Source: DATJFQ01 sp035495555 | Lineage (GTDB): Bacteria > Acidobacteriota > Vicinamibacteria > Vicinamibacterales > 2-12-FULL-66-21 | Direction: 5' to 3' | Assembly (NCBI GenBank): GCA_035495555.1 | Contig: DATJFQ010000088.1 | Span: 1 to 29,493, forward strand | Length of the DNA stretch: 29,493 nucleotides | Shown: positions 9,995 through 17,973 of the stretch, in pieces | How the letters are laid out: each line of letters starts with the position of its first letter | How positions within the stretch are numbered: the stretch's first letter is position 1 | The notes under the pieces: model-generated | Told to the model about the DNA's origin: nothing | Databases searched by the model: none | What the model saw: the letters and a program-made list of their open reading frames with translations, nothing else | Translations under genes and position numbers: made by a program

Positions 9995-10873
9995 TTACTC
10001 GCGGATCGCCACAGGCCCGTTGTTCGTCGAGATCCGTACGACGACGGGATCTCGGCCGAGCCGCAGCCGTCGGCTGTCGTACTCGCGATCGCCCTCTGAC
10101 GTCCGGCACTCGGACACGCGACAACTCCACGGCGCATGCGAAGACGAGGAGATCTCGATGCCCGAGTCGAAGTGTTCGGGCAGCGTCACCGACAGGGGGC
10201 CATTGTGCGTTCGGGCGTCGAGCCGCCCGTCCCACTTCGCCGCGTCGAAGGCGACGGTGATCGGACCGTTCGAAGCTTCCACGTCGTATGTGCCGGAGCC
10301 GCCGTGTATGGAGATCGGACCGTTCTGCGTTCGCGCGGTGACGGTTCCGCTGACGTTCCGGAACGCGAGCGGGCCGTTGGACGCGTCGGCTGAGAACGTC
10401 CCGTCGGCGTCCTCGAAACCGATGGGTCCATTGGTCGTTCTGGCGTGAATCCGCGCGCCTCGAGGCGCTTCGACGATCAACTGGACGCTCGCGTGGCGGT
10501 CCGAACCACCGCCGGTCGTGGTCACCGACTCGCCGGAGACGACGAGCTTCACCTGCCGGACGGTCTGCTGCGCGGCGTCGAGCGTCGCGGCGCCGGCCGC
10601 GATACATGCGGTGATCGAATACGTGTTGCCGCTGCCGCGCAGCACCTGCACGCCGCCGTTGTCTTCCGGTCGGACGTCGAGCGTTCCCGCACCAAGTGGC
10701 GCCGTCGTGTGTTGCGTTCCGTACGCCACGCGAAGCCCATTCCACGTCGACTGGAAGCGAGAACAGTCGGCGGCCTCGAGGTCCACCGTTCCGCGGGTCG
10801 CGGCTGATTGCGACAGGGCTGATTGCGGCAACGCGGAGGCCAGAAGCAGGACCGCGGCAAGAGCTGAACGCAT
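9995..10873 (-). CDS. Exported DUF4097-like beta-repeat protein
   Basis: This 292-residue protein begins with a clear signal peptide (MRSALAAVLLLASALPQSALS). The mature part is a beta-rich repeat region in which the triplet NGP recurs six times, each after T/S/Q/H/N and followed by a hydrophobic residue: TTNGPIGF, ASNGPLAF, TQNGPISI, ASNGPITV, THNGPLSV and TNNGPVAI. This pattern is that of DUF4097 putative adhesin proteins, which are predicted to form a right-handed beta-helix-like stack. Function is unknown; a surface or periplasmic role is inferred. I chose the ATG at 10873, which precedes the signal peptide and has AAGGGAG upstream. The frame continues open to 11092 without family sequence. 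Confidence 0.82.
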   Translation of the reverse strand: MRSALAAVLLLASALPQSALSQSAATRGTVDLEAADCSRFQSTWNGLRVAYGTQHTTAPLGAGTLDVRPEDNGGVQVLRGSGNTYSITACIAAGAATLDAAQQTVRQVKLVVSGESVTTTGGGSDRHASVQLIVEAPRGARIHARTTNGPIGFEDADGTFSADASNGPLAFRNVSGTVTARTQNGPISIHGGSGTYDVEASNGPITVAFDAAKWDGRLDARTHNGPLSVTLPEHFDSGIEISSSSHAPWSCRVSECRTSEGDREYDSRRLRLGRDPVVVRISTNNGPVAIRE

Positions 10874-10953
10874 GAGAGACTCCCTTCCGTCAATGTGGTT
10901 GGACGGAGCGAGTCCCAGACCGGTTGGCCGCGCCTTCAGTTCCTTGCCATGAC

Positions 10954-11219
10954 TCTGCAGGGCCGAGGTCTCTTCCTGTTCCAGAAGAGCGGCTTCGCCA
11001 CTATCCGCAGCGACCCTGTCCATTGTCGACCACGGGCCCGGGATGACACCGGACGTGCGTGAAACGGTATTCGAGCCGCTCTTCACGACCAAACATCGCG
11101 GAACGGGTCTGGGGCTGCCGACGGCGAGGAGGGTCGTCGAGCGTCATCGTGGGACGCTCGACCTGCCGTGTCCGCCGGGCGGCGGCACCGTTGCCACGGT
11201 GACGCTGCCCCGGCGTTGA
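10954..11219 (+). pseudogene. Histidine kinase C-terminal remnant (ATP-binding domain)
   Basis: The 352-bp gap between two minus-strand genes holds the end of a sensor histidine kinase on the plus strand. From 11028 the frame reads DHGPGMTPDVRETVFEPL, then FTTKHRGTGLGLPTARRVVE, and stops at 11217-11219. These are the G1, F and G2 boxes of the HATPase domain, and the tail PGGGTVATVTLPRR is also typical. Upstream, the frame loses all kinase similarity after about 11020 and meets an in-frame TGA near 10951. No N-box, phosphoacceptor His or start is found. It is therefore a fragment left by deletion. The only in-frame ATG, at 11043, is inside the G1 box. I see nothing else in this gap. Confidence 0.75.
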
Positions 11220-11225
11220 AACGGC

Positions 11226-13415
11226 CTACTTCACGAAGAGCATCTCGCGATACGTGGGCAGCGGCCAGACGTCCTGCGGCACGATGCACTCGAGCGCGTC
11301 GCCCGACTCGCGGAGCGCCTGCATCGCGGGCACGATCTTGTCGCGGAACCACCGCGCGTGTTTTTCCGCGTCGCCGTTGTGCTCGTGCTCGAGCAGTTCC
11401 TGCAGGGCCGTCACGCGCTCCTTGCACTCGTCGGTGAGGGACGTGATCTGATCCAGCGTGCGGCGGGTCTCCTTTGCCGTGCCGCCGGCCGCCTTCACCG
11501 CGGCCACGCTCTGCGCGATTTCGGTCTGATACCGGTACGCGGCGGGCAGGATGTAGCGGTTCGCCATGAGCACCATCAGCTGCGCTTCGATGTTGATGCT
11601 CTTGTTGTACTGCTCGACCGCGACGTCGTAGCGCGCGTGCAGCTCGCGGCCGTTCATGACGCCGTACTTTTCGAAGGCGCTCACGACGTCCGGCTTCAGC
11701 GCTTCGGAGTACGCGTCTACTGACGTGCGGTGATTCAGGAGGCCGCGCCTGGCGGCTTCCTTCTGCCAGTCGTCCGAGTAGCCGTTGCCGTTGAAGATGA
11801 TGCGCTTGTTCTCCTTGATCAACTTCGTCAGCAGCGACTTGACGGCGGCCTGCAGCTTCTTGCCTTCCTTCAGGCCCTTCTCGAGTTCGGTCGCGCAGTA
11901 GTCGAGCGAATCCGTGACGGCGACGTTCAGGCAGACGTTGGGCAGCGCAATGCTCTGATTCGAGGAGACGGCGCGGAATTCGAACTTGTTGCCGGTGAAG
12001 GCAAACGGGCTCGTGCGGTTCCGATCGCCGGCGTCGCGCGGAAGCTTCGGCAGCACGTTGACGCCGATGTCGAGAATGCCGCCGCTCTTGGTGGTCTTGG
12101 CACTGCCTGCCTTTTCGATCTGCTGGAAGATGTCCGTCAGCATGTCGCCGAGGAACACGGAGATGATCGCCGGCGGCGCTTCGTTGGCGCCGAGCCGGTG
12201 ATCGTTGCCCGCGCTCGCGATGGAGAACCGCAGCAGCCCCTGGTGCTTGTTGACCGCGCGCAGCACCGCAGCGCAGAAGACGAGGAACTGCAGGTTGTCG
12301 TGCGGCGTCTCGCCGGGATTCAGCAGGTTGTTCCCGAGCTCGTCGCTCATGGACCAGTTGAGGTGCTTGCCGGAGCCGTTCACGCCCGCAAACGGCTTCT
12401 CGTGGAGGAGGCACGCGAGACCGTACTTCGGCGCGACGCGCCGCAGCATTTCCATCGTCATCATCTGATGATCGGTGGCGATGTTCGCGTTTTCGAAAAT
12501 CGGGGCCACTTCGTACTGGCTCGGCGCAACCTCGTTGTGACGCGTCTTGAGCGGCACGCCGACTTTGTACAGCTCGCGCTCGACCTCCATCATGAACGCG
12601 AGCACGCGGTCGGGGATGGCGCCGAAATAGTGGTCTTCCATCTCCTGCCCCTTCGGCGGACGCGCGCCGAACAGCGTGCGGCCTGCGTTGATCAGATCAG
12701 GGCGATTGAAATAGAAGTGGCGATCGATCAGGAAGTACTCCTGCTCGGGGCCGCAGGTCGTCGTGACGCGCTGCGCCTTCGAGCCGAACAGCTTGAGGAT
12801 GCGGACGGCCTGCTTCGACAACGCCTCCTGTGACCGCAGGAGCGGCGTCTTCTTGTCGAGCGCGTCTCCGGTCCAACTCACGAACGCGGTTGGAATCACG
12901 AGCGTCGTTCCCTGCGGGGTGACGAGGAGCCAGGGCGGACTGGTGGGATCCCACGCCGTGTATCCGCGCGCCTCGAACGTCGAACGCATGCCCCCCGACG
13001 GGAAGCTCGATGCATCCGGCTCACCTCTCACCAGTTCCTTGCCGCTGAACTCCGCGACCGCGCGGCCGTCCGACGTGGGATTCAGGAAGGCGTCGTGCTT
13101 CTCGGCCGTGATGCCGGTCATCGGCTGGAACCAGTGCGTGTAGTGCGTGGCCCCGTGCTCGACCGCCCAATCCTTGAGCGCGCTCGCCAGGATGTCGGCG
13201 ATGGCCGGGTCGACCGCCTCGCCGTGCGCGATCGAGCGGCGCAGCGCGCGGAACACATCCTTCGGCAGGCGGGCCCGCTGCACTTCTTCGTTGAACGTGA
13301 GAGAGCCGAATTCCTCGGTTGCGCGGCGCGACTGCGGCTGCGGCGCCGCGTTCCGGACGGACATACCGAACTCGTTGATGTTGCGGATCGCGTCTCCCGA
13401 TGCAGCGGAACCCAT
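11226..13415 (-). CDS. glnN: Glutamine synthetase type III
   Basis: This 729-residue protein makes glutamine from glutamate, ammonia and ATP. The length and blocks are those of GSIII (about 720-730 residues), not the 450-residue GSI. Key blocks are TTTCGPEQEYFLIDRHFY (218-235), TRHNEVAPSQYEVAPIFENA (291-310) and LLHEKPFAGVNGSGKHLNWS (336-355), which hold metal and substrate ligands. Also seen are SAGNDHRLGANEAPPAI and NRTSPFAFTGNKFEFR. I chose the ATG at 13415 with AGGATC upstream; another in-frame ATG at 13460 lies in the leader palindrome. A promoter (TTGAAC-N18-CATAAT) sits 60-100 bp upstream. GSIII lacks the adenylylation control of GSI, so transcriptional control is likely. Confidence 0.96.
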   Translation of the reverse strand: MGSAASGDAIRNINEFGMSVRNAAPQPQSRRATEEFGSLTFNEEVQRARLPKDVFRALRRSIAHGEAVDPAIADILASALKDWAVEHGATHYTHWFQPMTGITAEKHDAFLNPTSDGRAVAEFSGKELVRGEPDASSFPSGGMRSTFEARGYTAWDPTSPPWLLVTPQGTTLVIPTAFVSWTGDALDKKTPLLRSQEALSKQAVRILKLFGSKAQRVTTTCGPEQEYFLIDRHFYFNRPDLINAGRTLFGARPPKGQEMEDHYFGAIPDRVLAFMMEVERELYKVGVPLKTRHNEVAPSQYEVAPIFENANIATDHQMMTMEMLRRVAPKYGLACLLHEKPFAGVNGSGKHLNWSMSDELGNNLLNPGETPHDNLQFLVFCAAVLRAVNKHQGLLRFSIASAGNDHRLGANEAPPAIISVFLGDMLTDIFQQIEKAGSAKTTKSGGILDIGVNVLPKLPRDAGDRNRTSPFAFTGNKFEFRAVSSNQSIALPNVCLNVAVTDSLDYCATELEKGLKEGKKLQAAVKSLLTKLIKENKRIIFNGNGYSDDWQKEAARRGLLNHRTSVDAYSEALKPDVVSAFEKYGVMNGRELHARYDVAVEQYNKSINIEAQLMVLMANRYILPAAYRYQTEIAQSVAAVKAAGGTAKETRRTLDQITSLTDECKERVTALQELLEHEHNGDAEKHARWFRDKIVPAMQALRESGDALECIVPQDVWPLPTYREMLFVK

Positions 13416-13455
13416 GGGCAGATCCTTTCGGTCAGGGGGTAGCAAGAAGGCGGGC

Positions 13456-13470
13456 GTCATCGTCGATGAC
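13456..13470. promoter_or_regulatory. 15-bp palindrome in glnN leader
   Basis: GTCATCG-T-CGATGAC is a perfect inverted repeat just downstream of the predicted glnN transcription start. It is a candidate operator for a nitrogen regulator. It could also be a small RNA hairpin. Confidence 0.4.
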
Positions 13471-13482
13471 CTCAGGCAGACG

Positions 13483-13512
13483 ATTATGCGGCGCTGAAAC
13501 GGGCGGGTTCAA
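13483..13512 (-). promoter_or_regulatory. Predicted glnN promoter
   Basis: On the minus strand, TTGAAC (13507-13512) and CATAAT (13483-13488) are separated by 18 nt. This would give a leader of about 60 nt before the glnN start. Confidence 0.5.
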
Positions 13513-13544
13513 GGAGAAAATGCGGTCCAGGTAACGAATTTCAG

Positions 13545-13560
13545 TTGTTATACTTAACAA
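13545..13560. promoter_or_regulatory. Palindrome over -10 box of solo padR, candidate operator
   Basis: TTGTTATACTTAACAA is a perfect palindrome with 6-bp arms and a 4-bp centre. It contains the -10 hexamer TATACT (13549-13554), which lies 7 nt before the GTG start at 13562. PadR proteins commonly bind such dyads over their own promoters, so autoregulation is likely. Confidence 0.6.
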
Positions 13561-13561
13561 A

Positions 13562-13909
13562 GTGATACATACCAGCGACTATTACGCGCCCGTCCTGGGC
13601 GAGCTGGAATTCCTCGTACTCCTTGCCCTGCTGCGACTTGGCAACGGAACCTACGGCGCACAGATCCGCCGCGAGATACTGGATCGGACGACCCGGGAGG
13701 TCCCCGTCAGCTCGATTTACGTGACGCTGGACCGCCTGGAAAACAAGCGGCTCGTCGTGTCGTACGTCGGGAACCCGACGCCGGAACGCGGCGGCCGCCG
13801 CCGGACGCACTATCTGCTCGATGAAGAAGGCCAAAAAGCGCTCGGCCGCGCTTACAGGACGCTGCGCTCCATGACCGACGGGGTTGTCGCGCAGCTGGAG
13901 AATTTCTGA
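13562..13909 (+). CDS. PadR family transcriptional regulator (solo)
   Basis: This 115-residue winged-helix regulator starts with GTG. The block GELEFLVLLALLRLGNGTYG is the first helix region of PadR proteins. SSIYVTLDRLENKRLV (50-65) is the recognition helix and RRRTHYLLDEEGQKAL the wing. Unlike the other three PadR proteins here, no permease follows it. It faces away from glnN (146 bp gap) and converges on the cyanophycinase-like gene, so its own gene and perhaps glnN are candidate targets. The start is supported by the palindromic promoter that directly precedes it; no ribosome binding site is seen. Confidence 0.88.
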   Translation: MIHTSDYYAPVLGELEFLVLLALLRLGNGTYGAQIRREILDRTTREVPVSSIYVTLDRLENKRLVVSYVGNPTPERGGRRRTHYLLDEEGQKALGRAYRTLRSMTDGVVAQLENF

Positions 13910-13963
13910 TCGCAGATTTGGGATTGCCGAGTGATTGCCGATTGTCGATGGTCGGTTTCAGAT
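13910..13963. repeat. GATTGCCGA short-word array between convergent stops
   Basis: The whole 54-bp gap between two convergent genes consists of variants of GATTGCCGA: GATTTGG, GATTGCCGAGT, GATTGCCGATTGTCGATGG. No mirrored half is clear. Confidence 0.6.
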
Positions 13964-14758
13964 TCAGCGAAGCTCCATGTGCTGTCCCGAGTGCAGCACT
14001 GCCAGCGAGACGCCCCGGGCGGATACCGGAGCCCCCTCAGCCACCTTTTCCACCTTCGCGCGACGCGCGTCGATGACCACAACGGAACTCTTGCCAATTA
14101 CGTCGAACGCGTCGCCGCGCACGATCACTGCGGTCGACTCGTCGATGCCGATGCCGACGAGATCGGGATGATCGAGGACGGCGCTCAGCAGCCGGTTGTC
14201 GCGCTGTCGGGTCAGGAAGTGCTGGTCCACGAGTACCCCCCACAGGCCGAGCCCTGGCGCGATGACCGTCGAGCCGGATTTCAGCGATTTCAGGTCCGCG
14301 TCGCCGGTGAACATCGCTTTCACGAGCACGGCCGCGCCGGCGCTCGTGCCGCCGACGGCCACGCCGTGCTGATAGCGATCACGAATCACGTCATCGAGGC
14401 CGGTGCCCTGGATGGCGTTCATGAAGCGGTTCTGATCCCCGCCGGGAATCCAGATGAGGGTGGCTCGCTTCAACACGGCGGCGGCCGCATCGCGCTCGGC
14501 GAACGAGACTTTCACCGCCTCCCTGGCCCCCGCGTCCTGCCACAGCTTCACTGATCCGTCACCAGCGTCCGCCTCGGCTGACGCCTGCGGCAGCACCGCG
14601 ATCACCGCGCTCGAGCCGCCCGCGATGTCGAGCGTTCTCGCGACGATATCGGGGCCGGTGTTGCCGCCGCCGACGACGATCAAAGTGCCGCTCTGGCCGG
14701 CCGCGGGCGCGGCACACGCCAGCAGGAGCACGGCGGTGAGCACGAATCGACGCATCAT
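13964..14758 (-). CDS. Exported cyanophycinase-like S51 peptidase
   Basis: This 264-residue protein has a signal peptide (MMRRFVLTAVLLLACAAPAAGQS), so it acts outside the cytoplasm. The mature part is of the cyanophycinase family of serine peptidases, which cut beta-Asp-Arg dipeptides from cyanophycin. WIPGGDQNRF, GGTSAGAAV (nucleophile Ser-139) and VDQHFLTRQRDNRLL (His-180) are the family hallmarks. Exported forms are known to digest cyanophycin from other cells, but the substrate is an inference here. Two adjacent ATGs (14758 and 14755) can serve as start; TAGAAT lies 8 nt before the first. It converges with the solo padR and diverges from PadR/ADOP module 1. Confidence 0.87.
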   Translation of the reverse strand: MMRRFVLTAVLLLACAAPAAGQSGTLIVVGGGNTGPDIVARTLDIAGGSSAVIAVLPQASAEADAGDGSVKLWQDAGAREAVKVSFAERDAAAAVLKRATLIWIPGGDQNRFMNAIQGTGLDDVIRDRYQHGVAVGGTSAGAAVLVKAMFTGDADLKSLKSGSTVIAPGLGLWGVLVDQHFLTRQRDNRLLSAVLDHPDLVGIGIDESTAVIVRGDAFDVIGKSSVVVIDARRAKVEKVAEGAPVSARGVSLAVLHSGQHMELR

Positions 14759-14766
14759 GACGGCTG

Positions 14767-14772
14767 ATTCTA
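14767..14772 (-). promoter_or_regulatory. -10-like box of cyanophycinase-like gene, leaderless type
   Basis: TAGAAT on the minus strand lies 8 nt before the ATG at 14758. No good -35 word is seen. Confidence 0.45.
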
Positions 14773-14821
14773 TCTTGACGCGGCCGGCGCACGCGGAGTA
14801 GCGTCTCTCCGTAGACATCCT

Positions 14822-15160
14822 ATGGGTCGATCGAAGGACCGTCGGGAGCTGCTTCCGGGCACGCTCGACATGCTCATCCTCAAAACGCTGTCCATCGGCG
14901 TGATGCACGGCTACGGGATCGCGCAGCATATCCGGATGGTCTCCGGCGAGGTCCTCCACGTGGAGGAAGGTTCGCTGTATCCCGCGCTGCAGCGGCTGCA
15001 GCTGCAGGGACTGATCGATTCCGAATGGGGGCATTCCGCCAACAACCGGCGGGCGCGGTACTACCGGCTGACGCGCGCGGGGCGGCGCGCACTCGGCGAG
15101 GCGGAAACGAGCTTCGACCGGCTCGTCGGCGCGATCCGGCGCGTCATGAAGCCGGCCTAG
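14822..15160 (+). CDS. PadR family regulator of ADOP module 1
   Basis: This 112-residue protein is the PadR subtype found beside orphan permeases in Acidobacteriota. It shows LLPGTLDMLILKTLSIGVMH, GYGIAQHI, EGSLYPALQRLQLQGLI, then EWGHSANNRRARYYRLTRAG. It should bind DNA as a dimer and repress the permease gene that starts 36 bp downstream on the same strand. The start at 14822 sits in CATCCTATGGG, a word also present in the module 2 operator. No clear ribosome binding site is visible. Confidence 0.92.
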   Translation: MGRSKDRRELLPGTLDMLILKTLSIGVMHGYGIAQHIRMVSGEVLHVEEGSLYPALQRLQLQGLIDSEWGHSANNRRARYYRLTRAGRRALGEAETSFDRLVGAIRRVMKPA

Positions 15161-15196
15161 CCAACCGTTCGCTCCATCGAACGTCTAGGGATCATC

Positions 15197-17947
15197 ATGC
15201 TGCGCCTCGTCCGTCGTGTCCGCGCGCTCGCCCGGCGGCGGCGTCTCGACGCCGACTTGCGCGACGAGCTCGCGCAGCACCTCGAATGGAAGGCGCAGGG
15301 CTACGTCGCGTCGGGGTTGCCGGCCGGCGAGGCGCACCGTCGCGCCGCCATCGACGTCGGCAACATCACTCGGTTCAGGGAGGATGCGCGCGCCATGTGG
15401 GGATTTCCGAGCGTCGACAGCATCGTTCAGGACCTCGCGTACGGCGCGCGGCTGCTGCGCCGGTCCCGCGCCTTCACGACCGTCGCCGTCCTCTCGCTGG
15501 CGGTCGGCATCGGCGCGACCTCCGCCGTCTTCAGCCTCGCCGACGCGTTCCTCTTCCGCAAGCTGCCGGTCGCCAGTCCGGACGAACTGGTCGTCGTGCG
15601 GTGGGCCTCGGGTCCGGTCTATCCGTTCTCATCGCTGAACGGGTACGAAGACCAGAGCGAGGGCGGGCTGACGAGCACGTCGTTCTCCTGGGCGGCGTAC
15701 GAGGCCTTTCGCACCGGCGCCGCGCGCGTGGCGGACGTCGTCGCCTTCGACGATCTCTACGCCGTCAACGTCGCGGTCGGTGGCGTGCCGGACACGGCAA
15801 CGGCGCACGACGTCAGCGAGAACTTCTTCCATGTGCTGGGCGTGAATGCCGTCGTCGGGCGCGTGCTGCTGCCGTCGGACGACTCCGCGGCGGCCCCGCC
15901 GGCGGTCGTCATCAGCAACGACTTCTGGCAACGGCGGTTTGCCGGCAGCGCGTCCGCGATTGGCGAGACCGTCGTCGTCAACTCGCGCGGGTTCACGGTC
16001 GTCGGGGTGCTGCCCGCGGCTTTCCATGGCGTCGGCCAGGCCGGAACCAATCCGGACCTGTACCTGCCGATCGCGCATCACCACACGATCGCGCCCGACG
16101 ATCCCGTCGACGATCCGAACTACTGGTGGGTGGTGCCGATGGCCCGCCTGAAACCGGGCGTGCGCGCAGCCGACGCCCGGGATGCGTTCGACGTGCTGCT
16201 GAAGCGCACGACGGCCGCGGCAAAGCCGGCGCTCGAGGCGAAGGATCTGCCGCGGATTCAGCTCCTGCCCGGCTCACGCGGGCAATTGGAAGCTCGCGAG
16301 CACATACGCGGCACTCTGACGATGATGGCCGCGGTCACCTGCCTCGTGCTGCTGGTCGCCTGTGCCAACGTCGCGAACCTGCTGCTGGCGCGCGGCCGGG
16401 CGCGCGTGCGCGAGCTGTCCGTGCGGATCGCGATCGGTGCGCCGCGCCGTCGTGTCCTCCGTCAACTCTTCACCGAGGCGCTGCTGCTGGCGTTCGCCGG
16501 CAGCGTCGTCGGCGTCGTGTTCGCAGGCTGGTTCAGTTCGGCGCTGCTGCCCGCGATCACCACGGACGAGCAGACGATGACGGCGACGGCGACGCTGAGC
16601 TGGCGCGTCCTGGCGTTCGCCGTCGGGACGGCTACGATCTCCGCGTTGATCTTCGGCCTGGTGCCGGCGTTCCGCTCGACGGACGCGCAATTGGCGATCG
16701 GCCTCGAGGAGACCCGGCGCGGCATTACTGCCGGACGCCGTCGCCGATTGCTGTCGGGAACGCTGGTGTCGGTCCAGATCGCGCTGTCGCTGATGCTCGT
16801 CGCGTCCGCCGGACTGCTCGTCCGCTCGGTGCGGCACCTCGAAGCGGCGCCGCTCGGTTTCGATGCGCACAACCTGCTCCTGTTTCATATCGATCCTGCG
16901 TCGGCGGGATACAGCCCGGAACGCGCGCACCAGACGATCGCGACCGTCCTCGATAGGATCCGGGCGCTGCCGAGCGTGAGCGGTGCATCACTTTCCAGCC
17001 AGCGTCTGATGAGCCGTTCCTCGGCGATCACCACGGCACGGCGTCCCCAGGAACCGGCACCGGCAGCGGGCAGTGCGGAGTCGCGCGCCTTCTTCAGCAC
17101 ACATGGTGCGCTTCGGCTGACCGTCGACACCGACTTCTTCTCGACGCTGCGCATCCCGCTGCTCGCCGGCCGCAGCTTCGTCGCAGCGGACGCCGCCGGA
17201 CAGCCGGTGGCCGTCGTCAACCGGCGGCTTGCGGAACGGCTGTTCGGCACGCCGGACGTCATCGGCCGGGAGTTCCGCCTCGGCTCCGACGCCGCCGACG
17301 CCGCGCCCTATCGCATCGTGGGCGTTGCAAGTGATGCGCGCTATGCGTCCATTCGACGCGGCTTCGAGCCGACGGCGTACCTCTTCGACCGGCAGGCGTC
17401 CGGTACGTTCGCGCCGACGTTCGAGGTGCGCACCGAAGGGGCGCCGACCGCCATCGCGCCTGTCGTTCGCGACGTCGTGCGGCAGATCGATCCCACGCTG
17501 CCGGTGAGCCGCGTCGGCACGCAACTCGAAGAAATCGATCGCTCGATCCGGACGGAACGCCTCTTCGCGACACTCGCGGAGCTGCTCGGGGTGGTGGCGC
17601 TGGCGCTTTCGGGGATCGGCTTGTACGGGCTGCTGGCCTATACGGTCGCGCAGCGGACGCCGGAGATCGGTATCCGCATGGCGCTCGGTGCCGAGCGCGC
17701 GGCGGTGCGGTGGCTGGTGGTCCGCGAGTCGATGATCCTCGCGGGACTGGGTCTCGCGGCAGGAATCGCGGCGGCGCTCGCGGGAACGCGCATTCTGGAG
17801 TCGCTCTTGTTCGAGCTGCCGGCACGCGATCCGCTCACGATCGTTGGCGCGGCCGGGTTCATGGCGTTGCTGGCCACGGGCGCCGCGTACCTCCCGGTGC
17901 GCCGCGCCTCGCACGTCGATCCGATGGTTGCGCTCAGGGCGGAATAG
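15197..17947 (+). CDS. ADOP-family orphan ABC permease, module 1
   Basis: This 916-residue membrane protein is a MacB/FtsX-type permease of the acidobacterial duplicated orphan permease family. The N-terminal segment (DADLRDELAQHLEWKAQGYV) is the family cytoplasmic helix. TM1 follows near 95-120 (AVLSLAVGIGATSAVF), then a large periplasmic domain. Around 370-500 is the first FtsX-like helix bundle (VACANVANLLLARGRAR), then a second periplasmic domain and a second bundle (GIGLYGLLAYTVAQRTPEIG) near the C-terminus. No ATP-binding domain is present in it or beside it. The transported substrate is unknown. The ATG at 15197 follows TAGGGATCATC, a fair ribosome binding site. Confidence 0.92.
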   Translation: MLRLVRRVRALARRRRLDADLRDELAQHLEWKAQGYVASGLPAGEAHRRAAIDVGNITRFREDARAMWGFPSVDSIVQDLAYGARLLRRSRAFTTVAVLSLAVGIGATSAVFSLADAFLFRKLPVASPDELVVVRWASGPVYPFSSLNGYEDQSEGGLTSTSFSWAAYEAFRTGAARVADVVAFDDLYAVNVAVGGVPDTATAHDVSENFFHVLGVNAVVGRVLLPSDDSAAAPPAVVISNDFWQRRFAGSASAIGETVVVNSRGFTVVGVLPAAFHGVGQAGTNPDLYLPIAHHHTIAPDDPVDDPNYWWVVPMARLKPGVRAADARDAFDVLLKRTTAAAKPALEAKDLPRIQLLPGSRGQLEAREHIRGTLTMMAAVTCLVLLVACANVANLLLARGRARVRELSVRIAIGAPRRRVLRQLFTEALLLAFAGSVVGVVFAGWFSSALLPAITTDEQTMTATATLSWRVLAFAVGTATISALIFGLVPAFRSTDAQLAIGLEETRRGITAGRRRRLLSGTLVSVQIALSLMLVASAGLLVRSVRHLEAAPLGFDAHNLLLFHIDPASAGYSPERAHQTIATVLDRIRALPSVSGASLSSQRLMSRSSAITTARRPQEPAPAAGSAESRAFFSTHGALRLTVDTDFFSTLRIPLLAGRSFVAADAAGQPVAVVNRRLAERLFGTPDVIGREFRLGSDAADAAPYRIVGVASDARYASIRRGFEPTAYLFDRQASGTFAPTFEVRTEGAPTAIAPVVRDVVRQIDPTLPVSRVGTQLEEIDRSIRTERLFATLAELLGVVALALSGIGLYGLLAYTVAQRTPEIGIRMALGAERAAVRWLVVRESMILAGLGLAAGIAAALAGTRILESLLFELPARDPLTIVGAAGFMALLATGAAYLPVRRASHVDPMVALRAE

Positions 17948-17973
17948 CCCGATGCCCGTGGGCGCCCATCGCG

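Noticed and set aside
17948..17973. Possible terminator hairpin around TGGGCGCCCA between module 1 and the aldo/keto reductase
   Set aside because: The palindrome has no loop and no T-run follows on either strand.
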